Assembly (NCBI GenBank): GCA_963971225.1
Contig: OZ020267.1
Span: 114,090,936-114,154,935 of the forward strand
Direction of reading: 5' to 3'
Length of the DNA: 64,000 nucleotides
DNA from: Melieria omissa
Lineage: Eukaryota > Arthropoda > Insecta > Diptera > Ulidiidae
Shown: piece after piece, positions 49,887 through 62,000 of the stretch
Layout: every line of letters starts with the position of its first letter
How positions within the stretch are numbered: position 1 is the first letter of the stretch
Made by a program: the position numbers and the translations under genes
The notes under the pieces: generated by a model
The model's input: only the letters and a program-made list of their open reading frames with translations
Database searches by the model: none
Told to the model about the DNA's origin: nothing

Positions 49887-52565
49887 AATGAGTGCAATAG
49901 TTGTTGGGTAGTGTAGGTGGGCGATCGTGTGGAATGCTGAACGTCTCTGCTTGTGCTGCCGCTTTGGAGTGCGCCTGCGCCAAGTCTGCACTGCACTGCA
50001 AAGCGCACATACGAACCGACGAAATTCGTTTGCCCTGAATAATTCACTGCGCCGCGAAATTCTCGTGCGTCTACACGCGTGCCAATGGCTCAACAAACTA
50101 CTGCTTGCGGCAACCCACCTTTGGAGACCACCTTTCGTTGGCGGAGTATCTTCTGGCCAACATTTGTTTTGTTGGCTATTTTACATGTACCAACTCTACA
50201 TACATACATACGTTGTTGTGGCTCAGAGCGAAATATATGCCGACCGTATTTCTTGCTTCCTCTCTACTGTGCGTCTTTCTTTGCGCTTTGCCTTGAAGCA
50301 CGATTGCCGCATTCGCACAGTGCGCGTTCGCCATGCGCACAAAGGCTATGCGGAGCGTCGCATTAAGCCGCATTTAAGTGAGGGTTTGTTTGGAAGCGAA
50401 ATGACAAAGCTCTCCGCGCCTATGGCAACGACTTACGATTTATTGTGTGTGGTGCCGCATGCAAATTTGACGAATTTCTCTCTTATCTATGGGCACCAAA
50501 ACAGGCCACCATGCCTGTTGGTCGGTGTAATAGTAAAAGTTATTACCAATGCACTACGGCCAGCATTGTGGTACAACTCTTAGCGTACATTTTTTCAATA
50601 TCGTAAAATCAAGATCACAGGGCGTTAAAATGCAGCAGACTTCAGTTTTCACACTTAAATCGTCGATAAATTTAAAGCCATTCTTTCTGGTATCGCTAAG
50701 GATCCAATAGGGTCTATGCGTAGCCAACCTGGCCCGCCAGCTAACCTAACCTAACCTTCTAAGTAATGAATTGTGAAGAAAACGAAGTGATCAGTCTCAC
50801 TTCGCTACATAACTCAATACTAAGTACATATAAAAGCGTGTTGTAATCATAAATCAAAAAGGTTTTCTTTAACGGTTCAAGAGTTTTCTATACAATATTC
50901 ACTTGTGTTGACACATATCAATCACGTGCCTTCTACGTCTCATTGTAGTTGCCTACACAACGACCGCCAGTGTTCCGCTGTGCCAGCGTCTGGTACGCGC
51001 CGCATTTGACCATTCATTATGTCCAAATTATCCACACATTGGAAAGTGCTTCAACATTTTGCCACCAAGTTGAAGTGCACACACACCTCTTTGTTTACAA
51101 TAACAACAATTGAAAAGAAATCACTCTCGTTTCCCAGCGCCAGAGAGTGTTAAAGTATGTAAATATACGCGAACGGGGATTCACAGAGTACGAATATAGT
51201 TTACTCGGAGAATGCTGCAATTAACTGAGATGGCATATGTATGTACGTGTATTACATTTGTGTGTGTACCAAATTCGTATAGAACAGATTCACCAAAAGA
51301 GAATAAACCAGTTGCTAATTTTTGCATCTTTGAGCTGAGCTTTGTTTTGCGTCGATTAGGCCATTTCAATTGTGTTTACCCTATGAAATTGTTTTAAAAG
51401 CAGCGAGAATAAAATATAATAAATTTGAGCCGTAAAAATAATTACAAACTAGTATCTAACGCTGATGACGTTCGCGTAAACTTCTGAGTGAAACTCACCG
51501 AATCGAGATGATTACTGAATGTTTGGGGGAAGAAAATTAACGAATAAAAGTGATAGGTTTGCACAATTTTCAATGTGATTTGACTTACAAAAATATATTG
51601 AGTGCACATTTTAAATGTTAACTTACAGGAAAATAATGTGTGGATTTCCTGAAGAGCCTTCATATTACTTAGATTCGAAAAGAACAAAATATTTTGGAGA
51701 TTACTTAGTATGAAGTCGTACGTGGAATAATGAGTGGAATAGAAGTTGTAAAATATGTGTATAATAATTATTTGATTTTAATTTTATAATATCAATAAAT
51801 AATAAGAAATTTATTAAAATTATAGGGTTCTTTCGTATACTCAGTGGTGCACACAGGGGGTATTGGGTGTTCAAACCCCCCAACCCCAAAAGCAAAAACT
51901 GCTGGTACAAAATGTGGTTTCGAACGGTATTCGGCTCAACAGTTTCAGACAAAACCCTCAAAATAAAATCATATGTGCGCCACTGCGTATACTGACGTAT
52001 TGTATATTAGTATGTAAAGTCAAAGGCATCATACAGGTGGCTGTTCGGCTTTTCTTCAGGACTCTCGCTGAAGTAATATAAAAAGTTCTTTTTAAAGTAT
52101 TTTAATGTTTTCAACTAAAGTTAGTAATGCAGATTCGTTATTAATTCAATTTGGCATTTACATGAAAATATAGCACAAAATCGCTATAAAGTTGGCGGCA
52201 GTTTTAATTAATTCATAAACACCTGTGAAGTACTGGATATGGTTTAATTGACTATGTACTATATACACTTTTCTGGCAACAATATTAAAACGTATTTTTT
52301 ATGAATTTTTGTTGCCAGCATTCTCCACTAGTTTTGTTACGTTCGAACAGGCAAAACGCTTCAAACGAGCAATGGATTGAAAAGTTCATTACTGAAAATT
52401 CAATCTCTATGTACTTTTGCGGTTAGTACAAAAAGTGCAAGAACACAGCTTCATTCATGTGTGTGTACAAGTGCATGTTTGCGTAAAGCCATAACTGTGT
52501 ATGAAGGAACATTCGTTTTACGGTAATGACTTGGCTGACGATTCCTTTTCGCTGGCAGTAGGTGC
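49887..52565. other. Intergenic, with one hAT MITE
   Basis: The long + ORF at 49927-50583 covers the upstream side of the secreted-protein gene and shows no domain. CTAACCTAACCTAACC at about 50738-50755 is simple sequence. Otherwise nothing is seen apart from the MITE at 51842-51985. Confidence 0.4.
51842..51985. mobile_element. hAT-type MITE, 144 bp, perfect 8-bp target duplication
   Basis: CAGTGGTGCACA at the left end is matched by TGTGCGCCACTG at the right end (11 of 12 inverted). CGTATACT stands directly outside both ends (51834-51841 and 51986-51993). The exact 8-bp duplication and CAGTG ends are typical of hAT transposition. It is non-coding. Confidence 0.85.
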
Positions 52566-53688
52566 TATACATATATATTCCGGCCGGCGAATAGAATCGC
52601 TGCTACTCGCTAACTGTGGTCAACGGTTCTGATTTACGTGAAAGACGCATCTCCAGAGTAGCCTCCGCTTCTCTTTCAGAGAAGCAACGTCGAAGCGCAG
52701 CAAATAGCTTCGACGTTGCTTGCTCGATCACTGGATCATTTCGATTTGGTGCCGTGATTAAGTTCAGTTTCATACCGATCGTTGGAGTGTTCAGTCTCTC
52801 GCATTTATAGTGCAGATAGTTCGCCTCGTAGTTGTCACATCACCGAGTCAGCGTAAGTTGCTTCTGTACTTTGCAACAAATACCGTTCGCTGTATTTGGG
52901 TAAGCAATTAGTGGGTGAAGGACTCTCAGTTCCTAGAATATTGATGACTGTGTTTGCACGTAGCCGAGTATATAATATGGACTACACATAGAGCACAACA
53001 GTCAAGTGCTTTGAGTGCCGCTTTGCTTCGTTTGTTGTTTTTACTTTGTTGTTTTGTGTGAGTTCAAGATTATCAGAAACGAATTACGTATGAGGCTTCG
53101 TAGGGAAAACCAGTTCTTTGTCATTTTAACTTGACTTTTTAGGCAGTTGACCAAACTCAGCTCACTGTGCAGTACTCGCCGTCGTACTTTCAGGTTTTAA
53201 CAATAATTTTTATTTATTCGTTATGCAATTTTTTTTTATTATTTGAAGTTTAACTGTTGAATGGTTCGCGAAATCAATCGCAGTGATTGCAATTATTTAG
53301 ATTTGAACGGAGAGCACACAAACCCAGTGTGTAAAATACACATTTGTCCGAAGGTTGGAGGTTAGCTCAAAAGTGATAACATTACCCTAATTGAGCGCGA
53401 ATCAAATGAGAAGGCATTTCAACATTTCAAAGATTATTTGTGAAAGCTAATACTCAGAACTAAGTGGGATTTTCAAGCTAATTTCGGTTACACAAATATT
53501 TTTCTGTATTCCGTATTGGAAAACCCCCTGGCAGCTTATTTAATTATTTATTCCTAAACAATCAGTCATGAGTGCAGTAATAGCAGTGTGACATTTTTTA
53601 TTTACATGATTGATGATTGGCGAATGATTGATGCACATCAATCATTCGCCTCCTGTCATTGCTCTATCTACTTACAGATTGTGCAAAA
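52566..53688 (+). promoter_or_regulatory. Promoter and 5' leader of the serine protease homologue
   Basis: A TATA-like run (CTATACATATATATT, about 52564-52578) is followed by a GC-richer stretch that ends in a donor GTAAGT at about 52852. The acceptor CTTACAG at 53677 lies just before the CDS ATG. This suggests a leader exon of about 250 bp and an ~825-bp 5' UTR intron. A perfect 15-bp hairpin lies in the leader exon (52682-52721). Confidence 0.5.
52682..52721 (+). repeat. Perfect 15-bp inverted repeat, 10-bp loop
   Basis: AAGCAACGTCGAAGC (52682-52696) and its exact reverse complement GCTTCGACGTTGCTT (52707-52721) are separated by 10 bases. The arms contain CGTCG and CGACG. Confidence 0.9.
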
Positions 53689-54990
53689 ATGGTACTGAAA
53701 TGTACTGCGATCACTGTGTGCTTGTGCATTGTGCTCTGCAATGCCCAACAATCGACTCCTTCGCTGGAAGATCTGCTCAATAAAATCTTCACCACTGAGG
53801 CAACCGTTATACAGCCCACAACATCCAAATTCATAAATCCAACACCCACCAAAACGACCGTTTTAAATCCCGAAACAAGGCTGCCTGAACCCGACACAAC
53901 TTCGGGTAAGTCCTGCGGCATTGGAAAGGAGTGCGTGCAGCGCTATCTGTGCAATGAAGGCCAAATCAACACCGGCGGCATCAACTTGATAGACATCCGC
54001 ATTGACACCGATGAGCCGTGCTCATACTTGGAGGTGTGCTGCAACATTCCCGATAAGGTGCGTTCGCTGTGTAGTCATTTGTTCGCTCATACTAAACAAA
54101 TTTATCTGCAGGTAACGCAACCGGTTACGCCGCCCGTGCCCGTGGAACAGCACGAAGGTTGTGGCTATCGCAACCCGGACGGTGTCGGCTTCCGCATTAT
54201 CGGCGACAAGGACGGCGAGTCGCAGTTTGGCGAATTCCCCTGGATGACTGCCATACTGCGCGACGAGGTGGTCGGCGGCGAAACGCTCAACATCTACGAA
54301 TGCGGTGGCGCAGTGATCGCGCCAAATGTCGTCCTGACCGCATCACATTGCGTTCTCAACTTGCAGGCAAACGAGCTGATAGCGCGCGCCGGCGAGTGGG
54401 ACACACAGACGAAGCAAGAGGTGCTGCCTCATCAGGACCAGCGCGTCAAGGAGATCATAACCCACGAGCAGTACAACAAAGGCGCGCTGTACAACGACAT
54501 CGCATTGCTCATTCTGAAGAGTCCATTCGAGTGGCAGGAAAACGTCCGGCCCGTGTGTCTGCCCCAATTGAACGCGAACTTCGACTACTCGCGTTGCTTT
54601 GCCACCGGCTGGGGCAAGGACAAGTTCGGCAAGGATGGCCAATATCAGCTAATTCTTAAGAAGATTGATCTGCCCGTAGTACCGCGCGACACCTGCCAGG
54701 CAAATCTGCGCCGTACACGCTTGGGCAAATACTTTATGCTGGACAAGAGCTTTATTTGCGCTGGCGGCGAGAAAGACAAGGACACCTGCAAGGGTGACGG
54801 TGGTTCGCCACTGGTGTGTCCCGATCCCGCTAATCCTAAACGCTACTATCAGGCTGGCATTGTGGCTTGGGGAATTGGTTGCGGTGCGGAGAATGTGCCC
54901 GGAGTTTATGCCAATGTGGCACATTTACGCAATTGGATAGATGAGAAGTTATCGGCCAGAGGCATTGATTTCAACTACTTCACCGTTTAA
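53689..54990 (+). CDS. CLIP-domain serine protease homologue (catalytically dead), ~415 aa
   Basis: The ATG at 53689 opens a signal peptide (MVLKCTAITVCLCIVLCNA). Exons 53689-54057 and 54112-54990 are separated by a 54-bp GT-AG intron that is itself in frame and stop-free. A CLIP-type domain with paired Cys (GKSCGIGKECVQRYLC, then PCSYLEVCCN) is followed by a linker and an S1 domain starting at RIIGDKDGESQFGEFPWM. His is present (LTASHCVLN) and Asp is present (LYNDIALLIL). The Ser motif reads CKGDGGSPLVCP instead of GDSGG, so the catalytic Ser is Gly. This matches the prophenoloxidase-activating-factor-II type of SPH, which act in haemolymph as cofactors of melanisation proteases. D. melanogaster CG5390 is the closest relative I know. 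An AATAAA follows at 55066-55071. Confidence 0.92.
   Translation: MVLKCTAITVCLCIVLCNAQQSTPSLEDLLNKIFTTEATVIQPTTSKFINPTPTKTTVLNPETRLPEPDTTSGKSCGIGKECVQRYLCNEGQINTGGINLIDIRIDTDEPCSYLEVCCNIPDKVRSLCSHLFAHTKQIYLQVTQPVTPPVPVEQHEGCGYRNPDGVGFRIIGDKDGESQFGEFPWMTAILRDEVVGGETLNIYECGGAVIAPNVVLTASHCVLNLQANELIARAGEWDTQTKQEVLPHQDQRVKEIITHEQYNKGALYNDIALLILKSPFEWQENVRPVCLPQLNANFDYSRCFATGWGKDKFGKDGQYQLILKKIDLPVVPRDTCQANLRRTRLGKYFMLDKSFICAGGEKDKDTCKGDGGSPLVCPDPANPKRYYQAGIVAWGIGCGAENVPGVYANVAHLRNWIDEKLSARGIDFNYFTV
54058..54111 (+). other. 54-bp in-frame intron (possible exitron)
   Basis: GTGCGT starts it, after an AAG, and TTTATCTGCAG ends it. The length is a multiple of three and it contains no in-frame stop. 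Splicing joins the CLIP domain (NIPDK) to the linker (VTQPVTPP). Retention would insert 18 residues with an extra Cys. Confidence 0.7.
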
Positions 54991-55065
54991 GTGCCACCAA
55001 GACTTGCAGTTGGAATACTCAAACGATTTTCCGAAACAGCAAGAGTTATGACGTTACTAAAAAGC

Positions 55066-55071
55066 AATAAA
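55066..55071 (+). terminator. Poly(A) signal AATAAA of the SPH gene
   Basis: AATAAA 75 bp after the SPH stop codon. Confidence 0.6.
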
Positions 55072-58000
55072 ACTAGGTTCTGCAGTGCATTTTCGAAAGT
55101 CTTAATTCGGATTAATAAAATTTCAATTTACTTTACACATTTGGAGAATCATTAATCCGCGGTGATCGGCGTCGATTATTTTATTAATTGTTCCAGTATT
55201 GGCCATGTCTCTGCATCTGTTTTAAATAATAATAGGGGCGCCGGATATGATATTCGAGCTCAGTACGATGTATAGACCAACAGCAAGTCTAGAATTAGAA
55301 GAAAGTTAGAAACAACCTCAAATTCATTTGATATTAGATACTCGTCGAGGGAATCTCAATGCTCCAGTAAGAGATTATTTCAGTTTCGTACACGTTCTTA
55401 CCTAACGAAACAAGTATGGACATAAATATTTCGAAAATCTTTCAACAATAAATCTTTCACAAACCTTCCATGTTGTTGACCTCAAACCTGAACCCTGTCC
55501 TTCCTCCCAATTAAGTGACTAAACATGAAAAACCAAACGATTCACGAACTGCAATGTTTTCATTTGTATTTCTATTATATGTATGTACGTATGTATGTAC
55601 GCAGTTTTTTTATGTATGGAATTGAATTAATTGCGAAGATCCTTAATATATGAAATACAATATATACGCAAAGTAAATCCATTCTCATCGTACAATACAA
55701 ACAAAGAACAAATATTTCGATTGTTTACTTAATTACATTAAACGAGTTGTTGTTGTTACTTAGTGTTAGTATTATTATTAAATAGTATTATTTAAAAACA
55801 TTTTATTATTGACAACAATTATCTTCTGACTATAATTAATTGGTGTTATTTTCAAAATGTTTTCTTATGCTTCTGAATATTCAGTTTAACTTTTCTAGTT
55901 GGTTTCATTATTTATTTTTTATCAATTTGTTTTATTTAATTTTTCAATTTCAAATAGCTAACTAACTATATATTGCTAGAAATTGCAATATAATTTGTTA
56001 TGGTACGCTGTGAACCTTATTCAAAAAACTCATTTGCAACTTAAACCATCAATTTATATAATTTTTTTATATCCAAATACAAATACATACATATATGCTT
56101 CTTTAAGAGATTTTTTACAATAATGTCGCAGTGGCTACAGAATCGAAAAAAGACTCATAACAATAATTTAGCAAGAAATGTCAAATTTTAAAACAACAAT
56201 TTTCAATAATCGAGAGCATTGTTTGTCGGTATTTAAATTGATAGATATGCGAATAATAAACATCCGCGTGTCTCTAATAAGTCATACAAAGGATGTTTAT
56301 CACACACAACATGATCAACATATTCCCATCATACTTAAATCTTCTTCTCGGTACACGGCTAAATCCAATCCCCACACGGAAAATTATCTTTCTTCAAAGT
56401 GGTGCAAAAAGTTGCCTTGTGAAATTTGAAGCTAAACGCGCTGGCAAAGCAATCTTTCGGCACGAAAGTGTAACTTACAAACCTTTGCATGGCAAGGCAT
56501 TGCATATTTTCGTGTAGCAATTTGAACTTTGTGATGTTTCCTTTTCTAATTTTATTAAGTCAAAAATACGTTTACCAACTGCTAGCCAAGATTTGATCGA
56601 TGAAAACATGTATTTATGATTCAATGTATAGTATGAATGAATGAATGGATGCATGAGTTGTGTGGGTAGCCTGAGGTTTTCGCATTTAAAAGCCATCCTA
56701 AGGGTATGCATTGAAAATGTGTTGTTAGAACAATTACGAGTAGGTATTATGGCTTAGTTGTAGGAATGCTTTAATATCGGCTGAAGCAACTGAGTAATCA
56801 TATTATATTTCAGCTTCCTGGTCGAATTGCAATGGCAACCCTACGCTCTGTATTCGAACAGCAATGTTCGCCTATTATTAAGTTATTTTGCATGTAAACA
56901 CATACTTACTTACATAATTGCTTACTTACTTACGTATTTACACTAGGTTTTGCTACATATGCATACATATATATGTATTTCTCAATGTGTTTTAATGCGT
57001 GTATAGTTTTTTAACTACTAACTGAACGCTATACCCCAAAATATACATTTCGTAGTTCCGCTTCTGCAGTTACATTATATTAACTATCAAGGCAATGTTT
57101 GATTGATTGATTGATATAAAATTTCCTAGTACTTATGTACGTGTATGTGTTTCTTAATTCCGAACTTCAACTTCTAAGTTAAGTAAATGTTAGTAAATAA
57201 TGGAAGATCACCCAATAAACATTGCTCATTGTCATCAATGACAACGAAATTATGGAAGCCGTATAGCGCGGAAAACTAAAAAATTACGTGAAACGGCAAA
57301 CAATTATTTCATGTAGTATTAACTTTAAATGGAAGCATTTTTTTTCTTGAAGTTGTATACAAACCAACCAAATAAAAACGCAATAACGAAGCACTCTCTG
57401 AGAAAAATGTACACGTACATATGTAGTCTATGTACTTAATGTTTTCACATACACTTGCATTTGTGTCGTACAGTGAACAGTTCAACGGTACATACATACA
57501 TATTTATGCTAAACATTTGAACCCTAAGCTCTAATTGCGAGTTTCACAACCATTTGACTATTTTTAATTAGACTACGAGAAATGCCCCTGACGTCCAGTA
57601 GATTTCAAAATCACAACATACATAAATAGTCTAACCATTAAAATGTTGAAATTTCGAAACAAGTGACACGGCATGCGACTCCCTTTACCCTCTTGATTTT
57701 CTGTAGTTGAAAAAATGGGGTCCACAATGCAATAAGACGGAAAAATTAGAGCTGAGAGCGAGGATGCGGTAAGTGGTAGACAACTATTGTTGGTGTAGGA
57801 AAATAATTCGGTTCATTTTTTTTGGTAAATTCCAGTTACAATTCCAATTGAGGTACTAAAATTAGTTGGATGAATTTAAAATTTCATAGAAAGTCTCAGC
57901 TGCGATTGTCTGGCGTGAAGTAAAACAGCTACTTTTTTCCATATTTCAAACTGACGTTGGATGCTGGTCCATGGAAACTTATTACATACAAGAATTATTA

Positions 58001-59021
58001 CATCTATTAAATCGTGTGATCATGCGAAATGTAAATATTGTCCTGGGATCTATTGAATGCATTGACATTAAAACTGTAAAACGAGCGGAAGCGCCAACGA
58101 TAAACGGACCGAATGAAATATGAGTGCGACTAGCCTCGAAATAACCAGTTACCCAAAGTTTGAAAAACGTTCAGGCAGAGTTCCAAATTCGACATTTGAT
58201 TCAGGGCGCATAGTAATTAGTCGAAACTGTCAGGCAAAGTCAGGTAAATAAGAAGCTTATCTCCATGCACACACTGCGATACGGGCCAACACAAACTTTA
58301 CAAGTATAATACCTATACCTACATTCTTATGTTAACTAACGTGAGTATAGCCTTGAATTTATGCATTACGCGTACATTAAATACTTCCATGATCTCCTAA
58401 TGTACAAATTAAATACAGTATTTCATATTAACTACAAGCAATCACCAGTATGTGTGTGTTAGTAACTTTTTTACATAGAATGATATGTTAATGCATTGCA
58501 TCTATGTGTGTGTGTTCATGTATTGTGTGCTTTGGGATGGAAGAATAAGTAGTTATATGTTTATGATAAGATCGTTAAAATCGAATTCCTTTATTAGCGC
58601 TTTGAAGAGTCGATCGATTAAATAATACGTTGCATTGTTGGTTAGAGTAGTTACACATATTTATGTATATATTGTAGTTATTTACATGTGTTTGTGTGCG
58701 TGTATGTACTTCTATGTATGCTAACTACAACTACACTTCCGTGGTAATTTGAGCAGCCTGAAGTTCGTAACTTCAACTTGTTTAGCAGCAGTACAAGTAC
58801 AATAAATGCCGTGTGAATTCGCAAAAAATTTGATTTTTAGTAGAACTATTTACTTGGCTCCGTGCACTCCGTGCCCCCCTTATTTCGTGTTCTGTTTTCC
58901 ATTTTTAGTTCGCTGTAATGCACTTGTGCTTGTAAATTTTTGTAATTATTTCGTTTGATTCCTATTTAGTTAGCATTGACTATAGCGATGACAACGGCGA
59001 CGATAATGCGGCTATGACGGT
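55072..59021. other. Gene-free AT-rich region; probable 3' UTR of the DPP-like gene at its right end
   Basis: No coding exon supported over about 4 kb. There are many short TATG/CATA simple runs (near 55580, 56090, 56960, 57480, 58660) but no clean tandem array. Part of it may be a long 3' UTR of the minus-strand DPP-like gene. Confidence 0.45.
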
Positions 59022-62000
59022 CTACTCTGCTGGCACAATCTTTTGATCCAGATCGGGCTTGGTGTCGTCCGGATCGAGGCTTAAGCAATCGGCAAAGTAA
59101 TGTTCCATCGATGAGTAGACATGTTCGAGGACGCCCATCAATTCGTGGCCCTCATCGGCATAAGTCTATGGGTAGAGGGATAAAATCAAACAAGTAATTG
59201 ATATCACAAAACAGACTTATCAAGAAGGTCATAAACTTTATAAACTTTTTCAGAGCACAGAATATTAGTATCTAATTCTGTATATATAAAGATAACCATA
59301 TATATAAGGACATCGCCTTTCGCAACTCATGAAAGAATAATTTATCTAAGATCTGTGCAGCTTGTAACTACCTAAACATGAAGATATCTCATAGATCTCT
59401 GGATATAGAGAAAATCGTTAGCACTTACTTGGTATCGATATAGAATGTTGGCGTCTGTTAGAGACTTTGCCAGTTGTACGCCGTGTATGTAAGGCGCCGT
59501 CGAATCAGCCAGACCGTGTATAAGGAAGAATGAATGTGATTTAATGAGGCGTGCCCGTTGTGTGGCGTCTGCTTCAACGTATCCTTTGTAGTTTTCCGCT
59601 GGCAAGCCCAATATCCGTTCTGTGAAAGCTGAATCTGCGACCATCAAAAGCAACAAATTAGTGTTTGCCATCGAGTGGTCCCATATGTATATTGCATATA
59701 CATATGGCGATATATTCAGCTCCACTTACTATAGTACAACCAATCAGCAATTGGCGAAATTGCGATACCGCATTTGTACACATCCTGTTGTGTACCTAGC
59801 ACCATTGAAGTGACATATCCACCATAGCCCCAACCCCAAATGCCGACTCTAGTCTCATCTAAAAAACTTATCGTATCTAAAAGATATCTATAACAAACAT
59901 CATAACATTACTCGAAGAAAAAAATAGTAATTCACAAATCACAAGAGTTGGGACTTACACAAAATGTTATGTTAAATGGTTAGCCAAGCGCTTCATACCT
60001 TAAAACAGAGATCTGATCCTGCACCTCGACCCCACCCAAGTGCCTGTAAAGCGACTTTTTGCTCTGGCCTTTGGCGCCGCGCACGTCTAGCCGCACGTAG
60101 ATCACATCATTGCGTGACGACATGTACGTTCCCCAGTCTATTCGAAATTGTTCCGACACAGACTCTGAGCCGGGCCGGCCATTGCTGAAAGCATTACAAA
60201 ATTAGTTACTCACTCCTTCGTACGCGAAGACTTTGCTACTTACACTTCAACGATGACCGGGAAGGCGGCATCTCTCAGTTCCTCTCTCCAGCTAGGCGGT
60301 AAGAGTAATTGCACTTGTGCCCGACTGCCATGCGGCAAGGGTATCTCGAACGAGCGCTGCGTCGGCAACGCCAACTTTTGCAGGCGTTCGGAGTAGAAAG
60401 GACGGGTGTCGTAAAGTATTCTCACCAAACTGTGCGTCTTGTGCGAATGTACGCCCGATACGGGTAGGCCAGGTCCCTGACACTCCAATATATAAAATTC
60501 GATACCAAATTGAGTTGCTATGGAAGACGCTGGTGTCATGAAGGCATCGAAATGAGAGCAGTTGACATAATAGTAGCGGCTGCTCCACAGAGCTTCACCC
60601 AAATCGCAAGTGATACACAGCGGTTCAGTTCTGAAAATATTAAAATTTACCCGAAGCATAAACACAAATAACAATGACTTCTTCTTCTTCTTCATTGTGC
60701 ACTTACTTTCGGCTCTCGTCATTAACAGGATCTTTGACTATGTACAAATGCCTTTGTCCAGGCTTTTTATCCTGCGTCCCTAAATAGTACACGAGATGAT
60801 TTGCGGTATCCCAGCAGAGAATTTTCAGAACCTTTAAAATGGCACAACATGAAATTGTTAGTTGCGGCAGATACACGTACAAGTCCCAAGCGTTACCTCA
60901 TAACGCCCATGGGATATAACGGATATTCGCTGCTGTGTCATGGTTACATGCTTTATGTGCGTGAAATGTTCGTTGCCGAACTCTTGGATGCTTGCCAATA
61001 TTAGAAAGCTGTTACCGTCGGGCGAGAATATGGGATGCGGCAGTATATCCAGCCACTCATCTTCGGGCGCCCGCTCCGAGTGTAACTGGAATGGGTTTCG
61101 TACAAAGCACAGAGAGTATTAGCGTCCGCTGGGAATGGCATGTTGGGTGTCGTTACCTCGGCGCAGGTCCAATTTTTGTCGGCGAAGCAGGTTGCAATGA
61201 TGCTATAATTTTGCGATCGCATCATATAAACGGTGGAAACTTGATGATTTTGATCGGTTACCCAACCAGCCGATGTCAAATAGTACTCTCTGCAAATTGA
61301 ACAATCAAACGATCGAATAAATCAAATTCAGATATTAAACCAAACATTATACAGAACAAAAGTGTCTCATTGCCATAAATTACACAGCACAACAAAAAAC
61401 ACTTTTTTTTCTGTTGCATGGAGTTTTTCTACTGTTTCTTACTAATTTGGGTGCGCTGATTTCGAATCTATCCTCAGATTTTTTCCAGCAGCTCTAGTTT
61501 GTGAGATATAGGTACCGTGTCATTTTTTTCAGTTTTTCCTCTACTTGTTCCATATTTTTGATCGTAATTTCTAAACCAAAACACCGATTGACATGCTTTT
61601 CATTTCACCACATTAACAATGCCGCACGGCTTCTTTTCCGATGCAACTTATTTTTATATGTTTTAAAATGCCGCGGTAATTGGACCTCAAAGTCGGAAAA
61701 TATGGAATTTTAAGGCGTTTTCTTTGATGGTCAAAAACATACACATTTTTTGTAAAACAATTAACGAGGTGTATAATGAAAGTCGACACATCAAGCAATA
61801 CAACACAGCCAAATTATTTAGCGGAATACACATTCGCATCGAAATAATAACAAAAATGTACAATAGCCATTTTCGTCACTTTTTATACTTTTTCCTTAAA
61901 AAATTAGAGGCCTGAAAATATGCAAAGTTTTTAATTTTTTTTGTTTCCAGCAATTCAAAATATTTTTGTTTTTTGCTTGTATTCCAGACTATAAATGGAA

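Noticed and set aside
49927..50583. 218-codon + ORF beside the secreted-protein gene
   Set aside because: No domain, no signal peptide and Cys/Arg-rich composition typical of a chance frame.
52682..52721. Hairpin as a microRNA precursor
   Set aside because: The paired arms are only 15 bp and pairing does not extend outward to the ~22 bp needed.
55560..58700. TATG/CATA-rich runs as a satellite array
   Set aside because: The runs are short and scattered with no fixed period.
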